This document shows positions 7,772 through 13,821 of a stretch of 18,308 bases of DNA, in pieces. The notes beneath the pieces were generated by a model. That model saw nothing but the letters and a program-made list of their open reading frames with translations. It did no database searches and was not told the origin of the DNA. How positions within the stretch are numbered: the stretch's first letter is position 1; every line of letters begins with the position of its first letter. The translations under genes and the position numbers were made by a program. Source of the stretch: Gallionellaceae bacterium (lineage in GTDB: Bacteria > Pseudomonadota > Gammaproteobacteria > Burkholderiales > Gallionellaceae); contig PLYB01000173.1 of assembly GCA_003151655.1 (NCBI GenBank), positions 1 to 18,308 of the forward strand, given 5' to 3'.

Positions 7772-9247
7772 ATGGAACTCAAATTCAGTTTTGCCAAGAT
7801 GGTAAAACGTAGCATTGGTTTATCTGCCGTCGCATTATTACTGGCTGGTTGCTTGAGTGGGGGAAGCGGCAGCACTACCGCCAGTAGCGGTAGTGCCACC
7901 GTGAGTGCAGCCAGCGTACTGGGCACATGGAAGTGGATGTCAGTAACATCCAGTGGCGGAACTTCGACGGATGCTTCTTCTGCCGGAATAACAATTTCGC
8001 TTGATGCGTCAACATATACGTTGACCGTGCCCGCAATCACAACCACAACCCTATTCGGCAAGACTTACGCCGCTTGCACGGAGACCGACTCATACACGCT
8101 CAGCGGGAATACGCTGACTATCAATACGACATCAATTTCCGTATCAGGGTCGTTGTGCGGTCCTGTTGGAGCGGGGTCATCATCAACCATTTCAGTGAAT
8201 GGCAGTACGATGAAGATAACTGACTCAACGGGAGTCGTAAGCACATACTCATTGCAATCGAGTGGCAGTTCCAACGCTAGCAGTGGAGCCAAGATGTATA
8301 TGATAGGCGCTTACCATCTCACGCTGAATAACAATCTGAATAGCAAACTGCATGCTCTCAGCACTGTCTCTGGTCAGTCCATTGCCACAATCTCCTTAAA
8401 TGGACTGGGAGCAGGGGTGGCGGCTAATCTGACAACTAAAAAAATCTACGTAAGCACCCAAGCGGGTAGTGCTGTAAATAATTATGTTCAAGTAGTTAAT
8501 ACCGCAACAAATTCTGTCGTTACCAGCATTACACTACCGCTGGGGAAGGTTCCAAATGCAGTTGCTGTCGATCCCACCGCGAATCTTGTTTATGTCAGTA
8601 ACAGTGATGGCACCATCAGCATAATTGATGGCGCGACAGACACTTTACTCACCACTACCACCGCATCCATAGGCGGCCTCATAAAAGTAAATCCGACGAC
8701 AGGTATACTTTATAGCTTTGGTGGCGACGATAGGATGTATACCTTGAAATACAACGTCACGGCCAATACTTATACGACGCAAACGATTTCCCTTTTGAAC
8801 GTGGCAACCGGATATATTCACCCCTCTATATCTCATCGAGGTATCGATATTGATCCTCTTACCAACACAATATACACGGCTGATTGGACGGATCATACCC
8901 TCTGGGTAATTAATGGCGCGACAAATACGTTAACTACTAGTATTCCAATGACAGGCAACGTATTTCCAAATGATGTTGTTGTTACCCCATCTTCTAAAAA
9001 AGCCTATGTGGCCAGTAGCTATGGGGGAGCGATATTAGTAATCGACACAACGACAAATACTGTGAGCAGTTCAATTGCTCAGGGAGCAGAACATCTTGCA
9101 ATAAACCCTGTCGATGGAACTATCGTAATAGTCGCTTACAGTGCCTCTTTAATGCCGCAAGAACTGAATTATGACCCAACAAGCAATGTTCTTTCTCAGC
9201 CCGTATCTATATTAGGCATCCCCGTAGGAATGGTGATTAGTCCGTAG
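7772..9247 (+). CDS. Lipoprotein with C-terminal YVTN/YncE-like beta-propeller
   Basis: The 491-residue product has a lipoprotein signal, basic KMVKR then a hydrophobic stretch ending LLLAGC, so Cys27 would be lipidated. A Ser/Gly/Thr-rich linker follows (about 28-48). Residues about 49-165 form a small beta-rich domain opening VLGTWKWMSV, resembling lipocalin-like folds, with Cys pairs in YAACTE and SLCGPVG. From about 175 to the end are six or seven beta-propeller blades with the usual phrases: GKVPNAVAVDPTANLVYVSN, GTISIIDGATDTL, RGIDIDPLTNTIYTADW, LWVINGATNTL, DVVVTPSSKKAYVAS and ILVIDTTTNTV. AAGGGGA precedes the ATG. It would sit on the outer or inner membrane facing the periplasm or the surface. 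It diverges from regulator B across 184 bases, in which I found no convincing promoter. In E. coli the propeller gene yncE adjoins the TonB receptor gene yncD, so the pairing with the receptor here may be functional. Confidence 0.85.
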   Translation: MELKFSFAKMVKRSIGLSAVALLLAGCLSGGSGSTTASSGSATVSAASVLGTWKWMSVTSSGGTSTDASSAGITISLDASTYTLTVPAITTTTLFGKTYAACTETDSYTLSGNTLTINTTSISVSGSLCGPVGAGSSSTISVNGSTMKITDSTGVVSTYSLQSSGSSNASSGAKMYMIGAYHLTLNNNLNSKLHALSTVSGQSIATISLNGLGAGVAANLTTKKIYVSTQAGSAVNNYVQVVNTATNSVVTSITLPLGKVPNAVAVDPTANLVYVSNSDGTISIIDGATDTLLTTTTASIGGLIKVNPTTGILYSFGGDDRMYTLKYNVTANTYTTQTISLLNVATGYIHPSISHRGIDIDPLTNTIYTADWTDHTLWVINGATNTLTTSIPMTGNVFPNDVVVTPSSKKAYVASSYGGAILVIDTTTNTVSSSIAQGAEHLAINPVDGTIVIVAYSASLMPQELNYDPTSNVLSQPVSILGIPVGMVISP

Positions 9248-9344
9248 GCAAGTTATCCATTTGTACGCAGAAACTATGTGGATCAATGGGAGGGTCGCAG
9301 AGGTCACCATTGATTCTTGAATCCGGCAGCATGCAACGTTTGGC

Positions 9345-9392
9345 TTTTTATCTAACCGTAGCTGAGATACTCAATTTATAAGGGAGAAAGTT
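9345..9392 (+). promoter_or_regulatory. Conserved leader of first duplicated lipoprotein gene
   Basis: These 48 bases match 10028-10075 at 45 positions, including GTAGCTGAGATACTCAATTT and the AAGGGAGAAA ribosome site. TGAGATACT could be an extended -10 but no -35 is convincing. Its conservation shows that the duplication included the upstream control region. Confidence 0.55.
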
Positions 9393-9896
9393 GTGAGGCG
9401 AATATTTATTGCGGGAATGGTTGTTCTATTGTCGGGGTGTGCCAGTTTAATGTCTTCTTTAACAGAACCACCTCAATATTCACAATATTCATATGTTGCG
9501 CAATCTAAAGCCGATCCTGTAATTGTGTTCGGAGGTGAACGTGATCGCTACGAATTCAGGGAGTTCCTTGTCAATATTAAAGATGTCGTGTCGAATAAAT
9601 GCGATGATTTTATTAAGACTGCATTTGTAGGAAAGAATGGGTTCGGAGGCGGAGAAATAACAAAGGAGATTAGTACGCCTGTAGGACAAGCAATTGCCAT
9701 ACGTTCCGAATATTATTATATGAGAAAGACTTGTACCCCTCCAGTGTTAATGTTTACTCCCCAAAACGGAATGCACTATTCTGTTGATCTTCTCTCTGAT
9801 TCAGACAAATGCTTTTTAAGCGTTGTACAAGTAGATGCCAATGGCAGTAAGAAGCAAGTTACAAAACTTACGAAGTTACCTGAATGTGTGAAATAG
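9393..9896 (+). CDS. Small lipoprotein with four conserved cysteines, copy 1
   Basis: I do not recognise the family. The 167-residue product starts at GTG behind AAGGGAG and carries a lipobox, VVLLSGC, with lipidated Cys16. The mature part has four cysteines (70 in NKCDDF, 114 in KTCTPPV, 140 in DKCFLSV, 165 in LPECVK), all kept in the neighbour at 10076, suggesting two disulfides in the periplasm. Other shared stretches are SYVAQSKADP, FLVNIK, VGKNGFGGGE and TPVGQAIAI. The start is fixed by the lipobox and by the matching leader in copy 2. The region is AT-rich compared with the flanks, a hint of a different origin. Copy 1 has a longer linker after the lipobox than copy 2. Confidence 0.8.
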   Translation: MRRIFIAGMVVLLSGCASLMSSLTEPPQYSQYSYVAQSKADPVIVFGGERDRYEFREFLVNIKDVVSNKCDDFIKTAFVGKNGFGGGEITKEISTPVGQAIAIRSEYYYMRKTCTPPVLMFTPQNGMHYSVDLLSDSDKCFLSVVQVDANGSKKQVTKLTKLPECVK

Positions 9897-9900
9897 TCGG

Positions 9901-9988
9901 GTAGGGTGGGCACGCTTCTGTGCCCACGCGGTAAAGTTGTGTCGAATCAACCGCGTGGGCTAACGATAAAACAGTTTGCCCACCCTAC
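9901..9988. repeat. 88-bp compound palindromic repeat between duplicated lipoprotein genes
   Basis: Outer arms GTAGGGTGGGCA (9901-9912) and TGCCCACCCTAC (9977-9988) are perfectly complementary, as are inner arms GCCCACGCGGT (9922-9932) and ACCGCGTGGGC (9950-9960). An alternative hairpin pairs GTGGGCAC (9906-9913) with GTGCCCAC (9920-9927). This is a type of intergenic repeat that I recall as widespread in proteobacteria. It begins 5 bases after a stop codon and may act as a transcript end or RNA-stabilising element. Confidence 0.75.
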
Positions 9989-10027
9989 AAAAACTGACAC
10001 CACCGAATGATAGAACAGCCAGTACGA

Positions 10028-10075
10028 TTTTTATTTAATCGTAGCTGAGATACTCAATTTATAAGGGAGAAAATT
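10028..10075 (+). promoter_or_regulatory. Conserved leader of second duplicated lipoprotein gene
   Basis: This is the 48-base match to 9345-9392 (offset 683). It ends in AAGGGAGAAAATT directly before a GTG start. The duplicate gene therefore has its own ribosome site and probably its own promoter. Confidence 0.55.
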
Positions 10076-10558
10076 GTGGGGCGAATATTAATTGCGGGAA
10101 TGATTGTTTTGTTATCGGGGTGTGCAACACAAAATTATTCATATGTGGCGCAATCTAATGCTGATCCTGAAATTGTATTTGGGAGTCCTACTAAATTCGT
10201 TGAATCCAGACAGTTCCTTGTCAATATTAAAGGTGCTACCTCGAACAAATGTGAAGATTTTACTATGGCTGGAGATGTAGGCAAGAATGGATTCGGAGGC
10301 GGCGATGAAACAGCGGTGATTAGAACTCCTGCTGGTCAAGCAATCGCCATAAGTTCAGGTTATTCTAATTCGACCGTATCATGCCACCCTCCAGTGTTTA
10401 TGTTTCTTCCCCAAAACGGGAAGAGATATTCTGTTGATATACTCTATGATTCGCTCCATGGTTCGAGTAACTGTTTTTTAAGCATCATAGAAGTTGGTGA
10501 TAATGGTAACCAGAAGAAAATTACGAATCTTACGAAGCTGCCTGAATGTGTGAAATAG
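10076..10558 (+). CDS. Small lipoprotein with four conserved cysteines, copy 2
   Basis: A tandem paralog of the gene at 9393, 160 residues, also starting at GTG. The lipobox is IVLLSGC with Cys16. It matches copy 1 over most of its length (SYVAQSNADPEIVFG, FLVNIK, VGKNGFGGGD, LPQNGKRYSV, NCFLSII, NLTKLPECVK), with cysteines at 59, 103, 133 and 158 in the same contexts. More than half of the residues agree by eye, so the duplication is not very recent, yet the leader DNA has stayed almost unchanged, which suggests selection on the control region or local gene conversion. Function is unknown; a periplasm-facing lipid-anchored protein is the safe description. Confidence 0.8.
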   Translation: MGRILIAGMIVLLSGCATQNYSYVAQSNADPEIVFGSPTKFVESRQFLVNIKGATSNKCEDFTMAGDVGKNGFGGGDETAVIRTPAGQAIAISSGYSNSTVSCHPPVFMFLPQNGKRYSVDILYDSLHGSSNCFLSIIEVGDNGNQKKITNLTKLPECVK

Positions 10559-10684
10559 TCATGCGCGTGAATATTTATAGAGTAATAGGGGATCCCACGA
10601 TTTCCGGGAACCGTATAAACCGAGGCCTATTCTAAAGTGGAAAATGAAGACTAATGATCACATTGATAAAATGATGGGGGAGAA

Positions 10685-11305
10685 ATGAAAGAGTTGATGG
10701 AAAAGATGTTCCCATATATTCCACTATTTGTAACCAGCCTTGCGAAGTGTCTTACCGGCCCCAAGACATTTGTTCGTGGAGCGATCACAAAAGATGAAGC
10801 ACTTAAACAAAGTTTAATTTTCTTTGGCATGTCTGTAGCAATGACTTTCATCCTCAACTTCCCCGCCAGGAAGCCAGGCGAGGACTTCTGGCCAACGCTT
10901 GGCAACCTGGGGGCATTAATGCTTGCCATCGCTGTAATCTGGGGTTTAGCCATCTATTTAAGTTGGAAAATGGTCGGCGGTAAAGCCGAGTTCGATTCAA
11001 CTCTCACAATTCATTTGTATTATCTTGGGACATTCTTTCCGGTTTTCTCGATGTATATGTTTGCGTCCGATGGAATGCAAATAGCCAGCAAGTCCGTAGC
11101 CGCCAGTGTTCCTCTGGATGTACTTGCATTCTTTTGCATGGTGTCATGGATTATTGTTAGCTGGGGTGCCTATAGAGAGTTAAACGGACTAACAAGATTG
11201 CGCTCCGCCATAGCGGGCATCGCGTGTTTTCTCATGGTGATACCTGGTTGGAAAGTGGTTGAAGCTATTGGGGCGTGGTTACGTTCGACTAGGGTTGATC
11301 TGTGA
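10685..11305 (+). CDS. Five-helix integral membrane protein, Yip1-like
   Basis: The 206-residue product has five hydrophobic helices at about 42-60, 74-95, 108-127, 143-162 and 172-190, after an amphipathic N-terminus with LTGPKTFVRG. This layout, with short loops and a leading soluble segment, resembles the Yip1/DUF1282 superfamily of small bacterial membrane proteins, but the match is by shape and a few residues only. GGGGGAGA sits directly before the ATG, a very strong ribosome site. It follows the duplicated lipoproteins on the same strand after 126 bases. No catalytic motif is seen. Confidence 0.7.
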   Translation: MKELMEKMFPYIPLFVTSLAKCLTGPKTFVRGAITKDEALKQSLIFFGMSVAMTFILNFPARKPGEDFWPTLGNLGALMLAIAVIWGLAIYLSWKMVGGKAEFDSTLTIHLYYLGTFFPVFSMYMFASDGMQIASKSVAASVPLDVLAFFCMVSWIIVSWGAYRELNGLTRLRSAIAGIACFLMVIPGWKVVEAIGAWLRSTRVDL

Positions 11306-11320
11306 CAATCGGTTGCTAGC

Positions 11321-11408
11321 AGCGTAGCCCGGATGCAGCATCGCGCAATTTGGGAATTAGGTTGCTCCAGACATCCCAGAGGACACTGCGGTTAATTCGG
11401 GCTACGCT
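11321..11408. repeat. 88-bp inverted-repeat element with AGCGTAGCCCG ends
   Basis: AGCGTAGCCCG (11321-11331) is complementary to CGGGCTACGCT (11398-11408). The body (GATGCAGCATCGCGCAATTT and onward) resembles the common proteobacterial intergenic repeat that I know as starting GTAGCCCGGATG. It occupies the first part of the 326-base gap after the Yip1-like gene; no gene is seen there. Confidence 0.65.
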
Positions 11409-11418
11409 CGCTATTACA

Positions 11419-11534
11419 TCGTCATTCCCGCGAAGGCGGGAATCCAGCAATATTAAAATCCCTTGCGAAGCAAGGACAAAATCGGAAGGTATGTTAAACA
11501 AAGCACTGGATTCCCGCCTTCGCGAGAATGACGA
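11419..11534. repeat. 116-bp inverted-repeat element, possible MITE
   Basis: Two 29-base arms (11419-11447 and 11506-11534) are inverted copies with one mismatch; the left begins TCGTCATTCCCGCGAAGGCG. Each arm also contains its own small palindrome, ATTCCCGC-GAAG-GCGGGAAT. The 58-base centre is AT-rich and carries CCTTGC-GAA-GCAAGG (11461-11475). The arms resemble dRS3-like units known from Neisseria and related repeats in other proteobacteria. It looks like a non-autonomous mobile element or a paired REP. Together with the repeat at 11321 it fills the gap before the outer-membrane gene. Confidence 0.75.
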
Positions 11535-11676
11535 ATCCCTTAATTTAATGGCAGTGCGCACCGAGTGGGAAATGTGCACTGACCACGCTACGGTACATTT
11601 TTTTACGGTTGTGTAACTCAAGGGTGAATATATAAACTATTGCCATTCCGATAGATCAAGTTTATTTCTTGTCGTT

Positions 11677-12237
11677 GTGTCACTTGCGTCATGCTTCCCA
11701 TTTTCACACGCCACCGCAATGGATTCAGCAGTTACAGTCGATAAGTCAGATTCCTACTCATTCTTTGATCACAAGAATTTGAGCGTGTTTTCCGGGATAA
11801 GTATGGGTATCTTCAATAAGTATTCGACTTCCGGTGTTGCCGGGCCGGATGTCGTAGGTATTGGGGTATCGGGTCTTGCATTTGATTTTAGGAAGGAAGA
11901 TTGGCACACGTCTATTCTCACGGGTTTGAGTTGGGTATCTGGCGATCCTTCCATGCTGGAATTTGATCTTGGCATCCGGCATTATTTTAGAGATGCCGAA
12001 ATATTCAAACCATACCTCTCTGCTGGTTTTGATTCCATGACTGTTAATCTTTCGTGCCCGCAAAATTCACCGGCCTGCAACAATCTCAGCGGCAGCACTT
12101 CTCGGGGTTTGTTTGGAGACGCCGGTTTTTTATGGCGTTACAACAGCGGATTCAATATCGGCTATAACTTCAAATTTTCCTTAAACGGCAATGCAGACCT
12201 TATTCAGCAAGGGCTGACATTGGGATGGGGTTGGTAA
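11677..12237 (+). CDS. Small outer-membrane beta-barrel protein, start codon possibly lost
   Basis: From the first accepted start, GTG 11677, the product is 186 residues. It shows alternating strands (SVFSGISMGIFNKY, VGIGVSGLAFDF, LEFDLGIRHYF, KPYLSAGFDSMTVN, FNIGYNFKFSLN) and ends LGWGW, with a terminal aromatic, as expected for a barrel inserted by BAM. But GTG 11677 lies inside an apparent signal peptide. Reading upstream in frame gives ATA at 11632 and then NYCHSDRSSLFLVVVSLASC, ending HATA as a cleavage site, and AAGGG lies exactly 7 bases before that ATA. So the natural start was probably ATG at 11632, now ATA, or the base is wrong. GTG 11677 has no ribosome site. The exact family is unknown; lipid A deacylase PagL-like barrels are one possibility with weak support. 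Confidence 0.65.
   Translation: MSLASCFPFSHATAMDSAVTVDKSDSYSFFDHKNLSVFSGISMGIFNKYSTSGVAGPDVVGIGVSGLAFDFRKEDWHTSILTGLSWVSGDPSMLEFDLGIRHYFRDAEIFKPYLSAGFDSMTVNLSCPQNSPACNNLSGSTSRGLFGDAGFLWRYNSGFNIGYNFKFSLNGNADLIQQGLTLGWGW
12152..12217 (+). repeat. 66-bp direct repeat, copy 1 (inside the barrel gene 3' end)
   Basis: It is identical to 13048-13113 except at one position (C at 12186, T at 13082). It encodes NIGYNFKFSLNGNADLIQQG of the barrel protein. Here it continues into the true C-terminus LGWGW. Confidence 0.95.
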
Positions 12238-12287
12238 TAATATGCGCAGGAACTAAAGAGTGAAATATGTAAGGGGGCATAGTCTGA

Positions 12288-12310
12288 GTGGGCACGCTGT
12301 TGTGCCTGCA
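12288..12310. repeat. Degenerate left half of a GTGGGCACGCT-type repeat
   Basis: GTGGGCACGCTGTTGTGCC matches the first part of the palindromic repeat at 9906-9925 closely. The partner half is not next to it; a plausible one lies beyond the PIN module at 13014-13045. Confidence 0.45.
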
Positions 12311-12379
12311 CCGATTGCAGTATTTTCATAATTTTTTGGTTTAAACTACAAACATTCGAATCACTACAGGGGCAAGGTA

Positions 12380-12616
12380 ATGAACACTGTTGAACGCATC
12401 TTCGAGGAGGTCAAAGCTTTGCCCGAGTTCCAGGCTCGCGAGGTGCTGGATTTTGTGGGCTATTTGAAGACCAAGCGTGCTTATGCCGAGCAAGCGGTTT
12501 CAACTCCTCAATCCGACGATGTTGAATCCGATTGGGCCGAGTTCGAGAAACTGGCTGGCACTTGGGAAGGTAAATTCAATCGGAATGAATGCTATGACCG
12601 CACGATTCTTCGCTGA
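12380..12616 (+). CDS. DUF2281-type antitoxin
   Basis: The 78-residue product begins MNTVERIFEEVKALPEFQAR and continues EVLDFVGYLKTKR, the pattern of DUF2281 proteins that act as antitoxins for PIN toxins. The C-terminal part (SDWAEFEKLAGTWEGKF) would be the flexible toxin-binding segment. AAGG lies 3-4 bases before the ATG. It overlaps the toxin start by 23 bases. No operator of the quality seen before the other module was found. Confidence 0.8.
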   Translation: MNTVERIFEEVKALPEFQAREVLDFVGYLKTKRAYAEQAVSTPQSDDVESDWAEFEKLAGTWEGKFNRNECYDRTILR

Positions 12617-13004
12617 TACAAATGTTGTCGTCTATACACTGGACGCAGACCTCAATAAACGTCGTGCAGCGCTATCAGTGATGCGCACGCATCCGGTGAT
12701 TAGCGTTCAGGTTATCAACGAATTCATAAGCGTGGCTATCGGCAAAATGAAATTGCATCGTTCTACAGCTAATCGTCTTGCCCGAATTTTAATGAAGCGG
12801 TGCGAGGTTGTCGGTATGTCTGTTGAAACGGTTAGTCTCGCAATTAATCTGGGGGAGCGTTACCAACTTTCCCACTGGGATTCCCTGATCGTTGCATCTG
12901 CTCTTGATGCGGGTTGTGACACCCTCTATTCAGAAGACATGCAGGACGGACAGGTGTTTGAGGATCGTCTGAAAGTGAATAACCCGTTTGTAATTTTAGC
13001 GTGA
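12594..13004 (+). CDS. PIN-domain toxin (VapC-like ribonuclease)
   Basis: Starting at ATG 12594 the product has 136 residues, MTARFFADTNVVVYTLDADL. An alternative ATG at 12585 would add three residues. The PIN acidic set is present: Asp8 in FADTN, Glu in VINEFISVA (about 43), Asp in SHWDSLIVASAL, and Asp in YSEDMQDG. These residues hold Mg or Mn for cleavage of RNA, usually tRNA or rRNA in VapC relatives. A frame extending back to 12477 exists but lies inside the antitoxin gene and is not PIN-like. With the DUF2281 protein it forms a complete toxin-antitoxin module, placed between two 66-base direct repeats. Confidence 0.87.
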   Translation: MTARFFADTNVVVYTLDADLNKRRAALSVMRTHPVISVQVINEFISVAIGKMKLHRSTANRLARILMKRCEVVGMSVETVSLAINLGERYQLSHWDSLIVASALDAGCDTLYSEDMQDGQVFEDRLKVNNPFVILA

Positions 13005-13013
13005 GTGCACGGT

Positions 13014-13045
13014 CGGGCAACCGATTTGATTGTTTGCCCAGCGTG
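13014..13045. repeat. Degenerate right half of a GTTTGCCCA-type repeat
   Basis: GTCGGGCAACCGATTTGATT followed by GTTTGCCCA resembles 9955-9983 of the palindromic repeat (GTGGGCTAACGAT then GTTTGCCCA). It folds on itself through GGGCAA and TTGCCC. It starts about 10 bases after the PIN toxin stop and ends directly before the second copy of the 66-base repeat. Confidence 0.4.
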
Positions 13046-13047
13046 TC

Positions 13048-13113
13048 TCAATATCGGCTATAACTTCAAATTTTCCTTAAATGGCAATGCAGACCTTATT
13101 CAGCAAGGGCTGA
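13048..13113 (+). pseudogene. Duplicated 3' fragment of the small barrel gene (66-bp repeat copy 2)
   Basis: These bases match 12152-12217 at 65 of 66 positions and encode NIGYNFKFSLNGNADLIQQG with no start of their own. Downstream the reading frame drifts into the rpmG terminator, so the piece is non-functional as a gene. The near identity points to a recent event. The duplicated piece ends at GGGCTGA, 5 codons before the true C-terminus in copy 1. Confidence 0.85.
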
Positions 13114-13125
13114 ACAAAAGTAGCC

Positions 13126-13151
13126 AACAAAAAACCCGCCGGAGCGGGTTT
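13126..13151 (-). terminator. Rho-independent terminator of rpmB-rpmG
   Basis: On the minus strand AAACCCGC and GCGGGTTT form an 8-base stem around a TCCG loop, followed by TTTTTTG. It is about 25 bases after the rpmG stop. Confidence 0.88.
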
Positions 13152-13176
13152 AATTGCACTTTAAAACTTCGCCGAA

Positions 13177-13332
13177 TTACTTCAGCTTGGTTTCTTTGTA
13201 CAGAACGTGCTTTCGCGCAACCGGATCAAATTTCTTGATCTCGATCTTTTCTGGCGTAGTGCGCTTGTTCTTGTTGGTTGTATAGAAATGGCCGGTACCG
13301 GCGCTGGATTCCAGTTTGATCTTTTCACGCAT
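13177..13332 (-). CDS. rpmG: 50S ribosomal protein L33, zinc-free form
   Basis: The 51-residue product, MREKIKLESSAGTGHFYTTN through RKHVLYKETKLK, is a full-length L33. It lacks the CxxC pairs of the zinc-binding form. It was too short for a simple ORF listing but is unmistakable. It lies 12 bases after rpmB in the standard rpmB-rpmG operon. Confidence 0.97.
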   Translation of the reverse strand: MREKIKLESSAGTGHFYTTNKNKRTTPEKIEIKKFDPVARKHVLYKETKLK

Positions 13333-13344
13333 TATCAGTACCCC

Positions 13345-13581
13345 TTAGATTTTTTCGCCATTCGCACGCAGCTCGAACAACACGGCATCAATGCCGTTCT
13401 TGTCGATAGTGCGTAGCGCGGCATTGGTCAGGCGCAAAGACACCCAACGATTTTCAGACTCGACCCACAGGCGACGGCGCTGTAGATTCGGCAAAAAACG
13501 ACGCTTAGTTTTGTTATTCGCGTGGGAAACATTGTTACCCACCATCGGGCGTTTTCCCGTTACTTGACAGACACGTGCCAT
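13345..13581 (-). CDS. rpmB: 50S ribosomal protein L28
   Basis: The 78-residue product begins MARVCQVTGKRPMVGNNVSH and contains TKRRFLPNLQRRRLWVE and the C-terminal LRTIDKNGIDAVL, all typical of proteobacterial L28. Only one cysteine (Cys5) is present, so this is the zinc-free form. GGAG lies 7 bases before the ATG. It is the first gene of the pair with rpmG. Confidence 0.97.
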   Translation of the reverse strand: MARVCQVTGKRPMVGNNVSHANNKTKRRFLPNLQRRRLWVESENRWVSLRLTNAALRTIDKNGIDAVLFELRANGEKI

Positions 13582-13615
13582 GATTCGACTCCAACCAATT
13601 TTTCAAAGAGGCGGG

Positions 13616-13644
13616 ATTCTACCCTAAACCATTTCCCCGTTCAA
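13616..13644 (-). promoter_or_regulatory. Predicted sigma70 promoter of rpmB-rpmG
   Basis: On the minus strand TTGAAC (13644-13639) and TAGAAT (13621-13616) are 17 bases apart and about 35 bases before the rpmB start. Both hexamers are close to consensus. Confidence 0.72.
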
Positions 13645-13736
13645 CAATTTATCAATATTTCTCTATTGGCCTTAAAACACCGCCCATTAGCTCGATTCTG
13701 CGGACGCACTATGAAATACCTGCAACAGGCAATATT

Positions 13737-13765
13737 TTGAAAACGGATTGAAGTTCAGGCATTAT
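13737..13765 (+). promoter_or_regulatory. Predicted sigma70 promoter of the kefB-relA unit
   Basis: TTGAAA (13737-13742) and CATTAT (13760-13765) have a 17-base spacer. This gives a leader of about 50 bases before the antiporter start. It lies back to back with the rpmB promoter. Confidence 0.5.
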
Positions 13766-13821
13766 CGGGGCTGTGGAATGTTTGCAACTTCCGCTCATAT
13801 ATAAAGCCCGCACTGAACCCG

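Noticed and set aside
11350..11616. Open frames on both strands across the inverted-repeat elements
   Set aside because: They are produced by the palindromic DNA itself and have no ribosome site or known domain.
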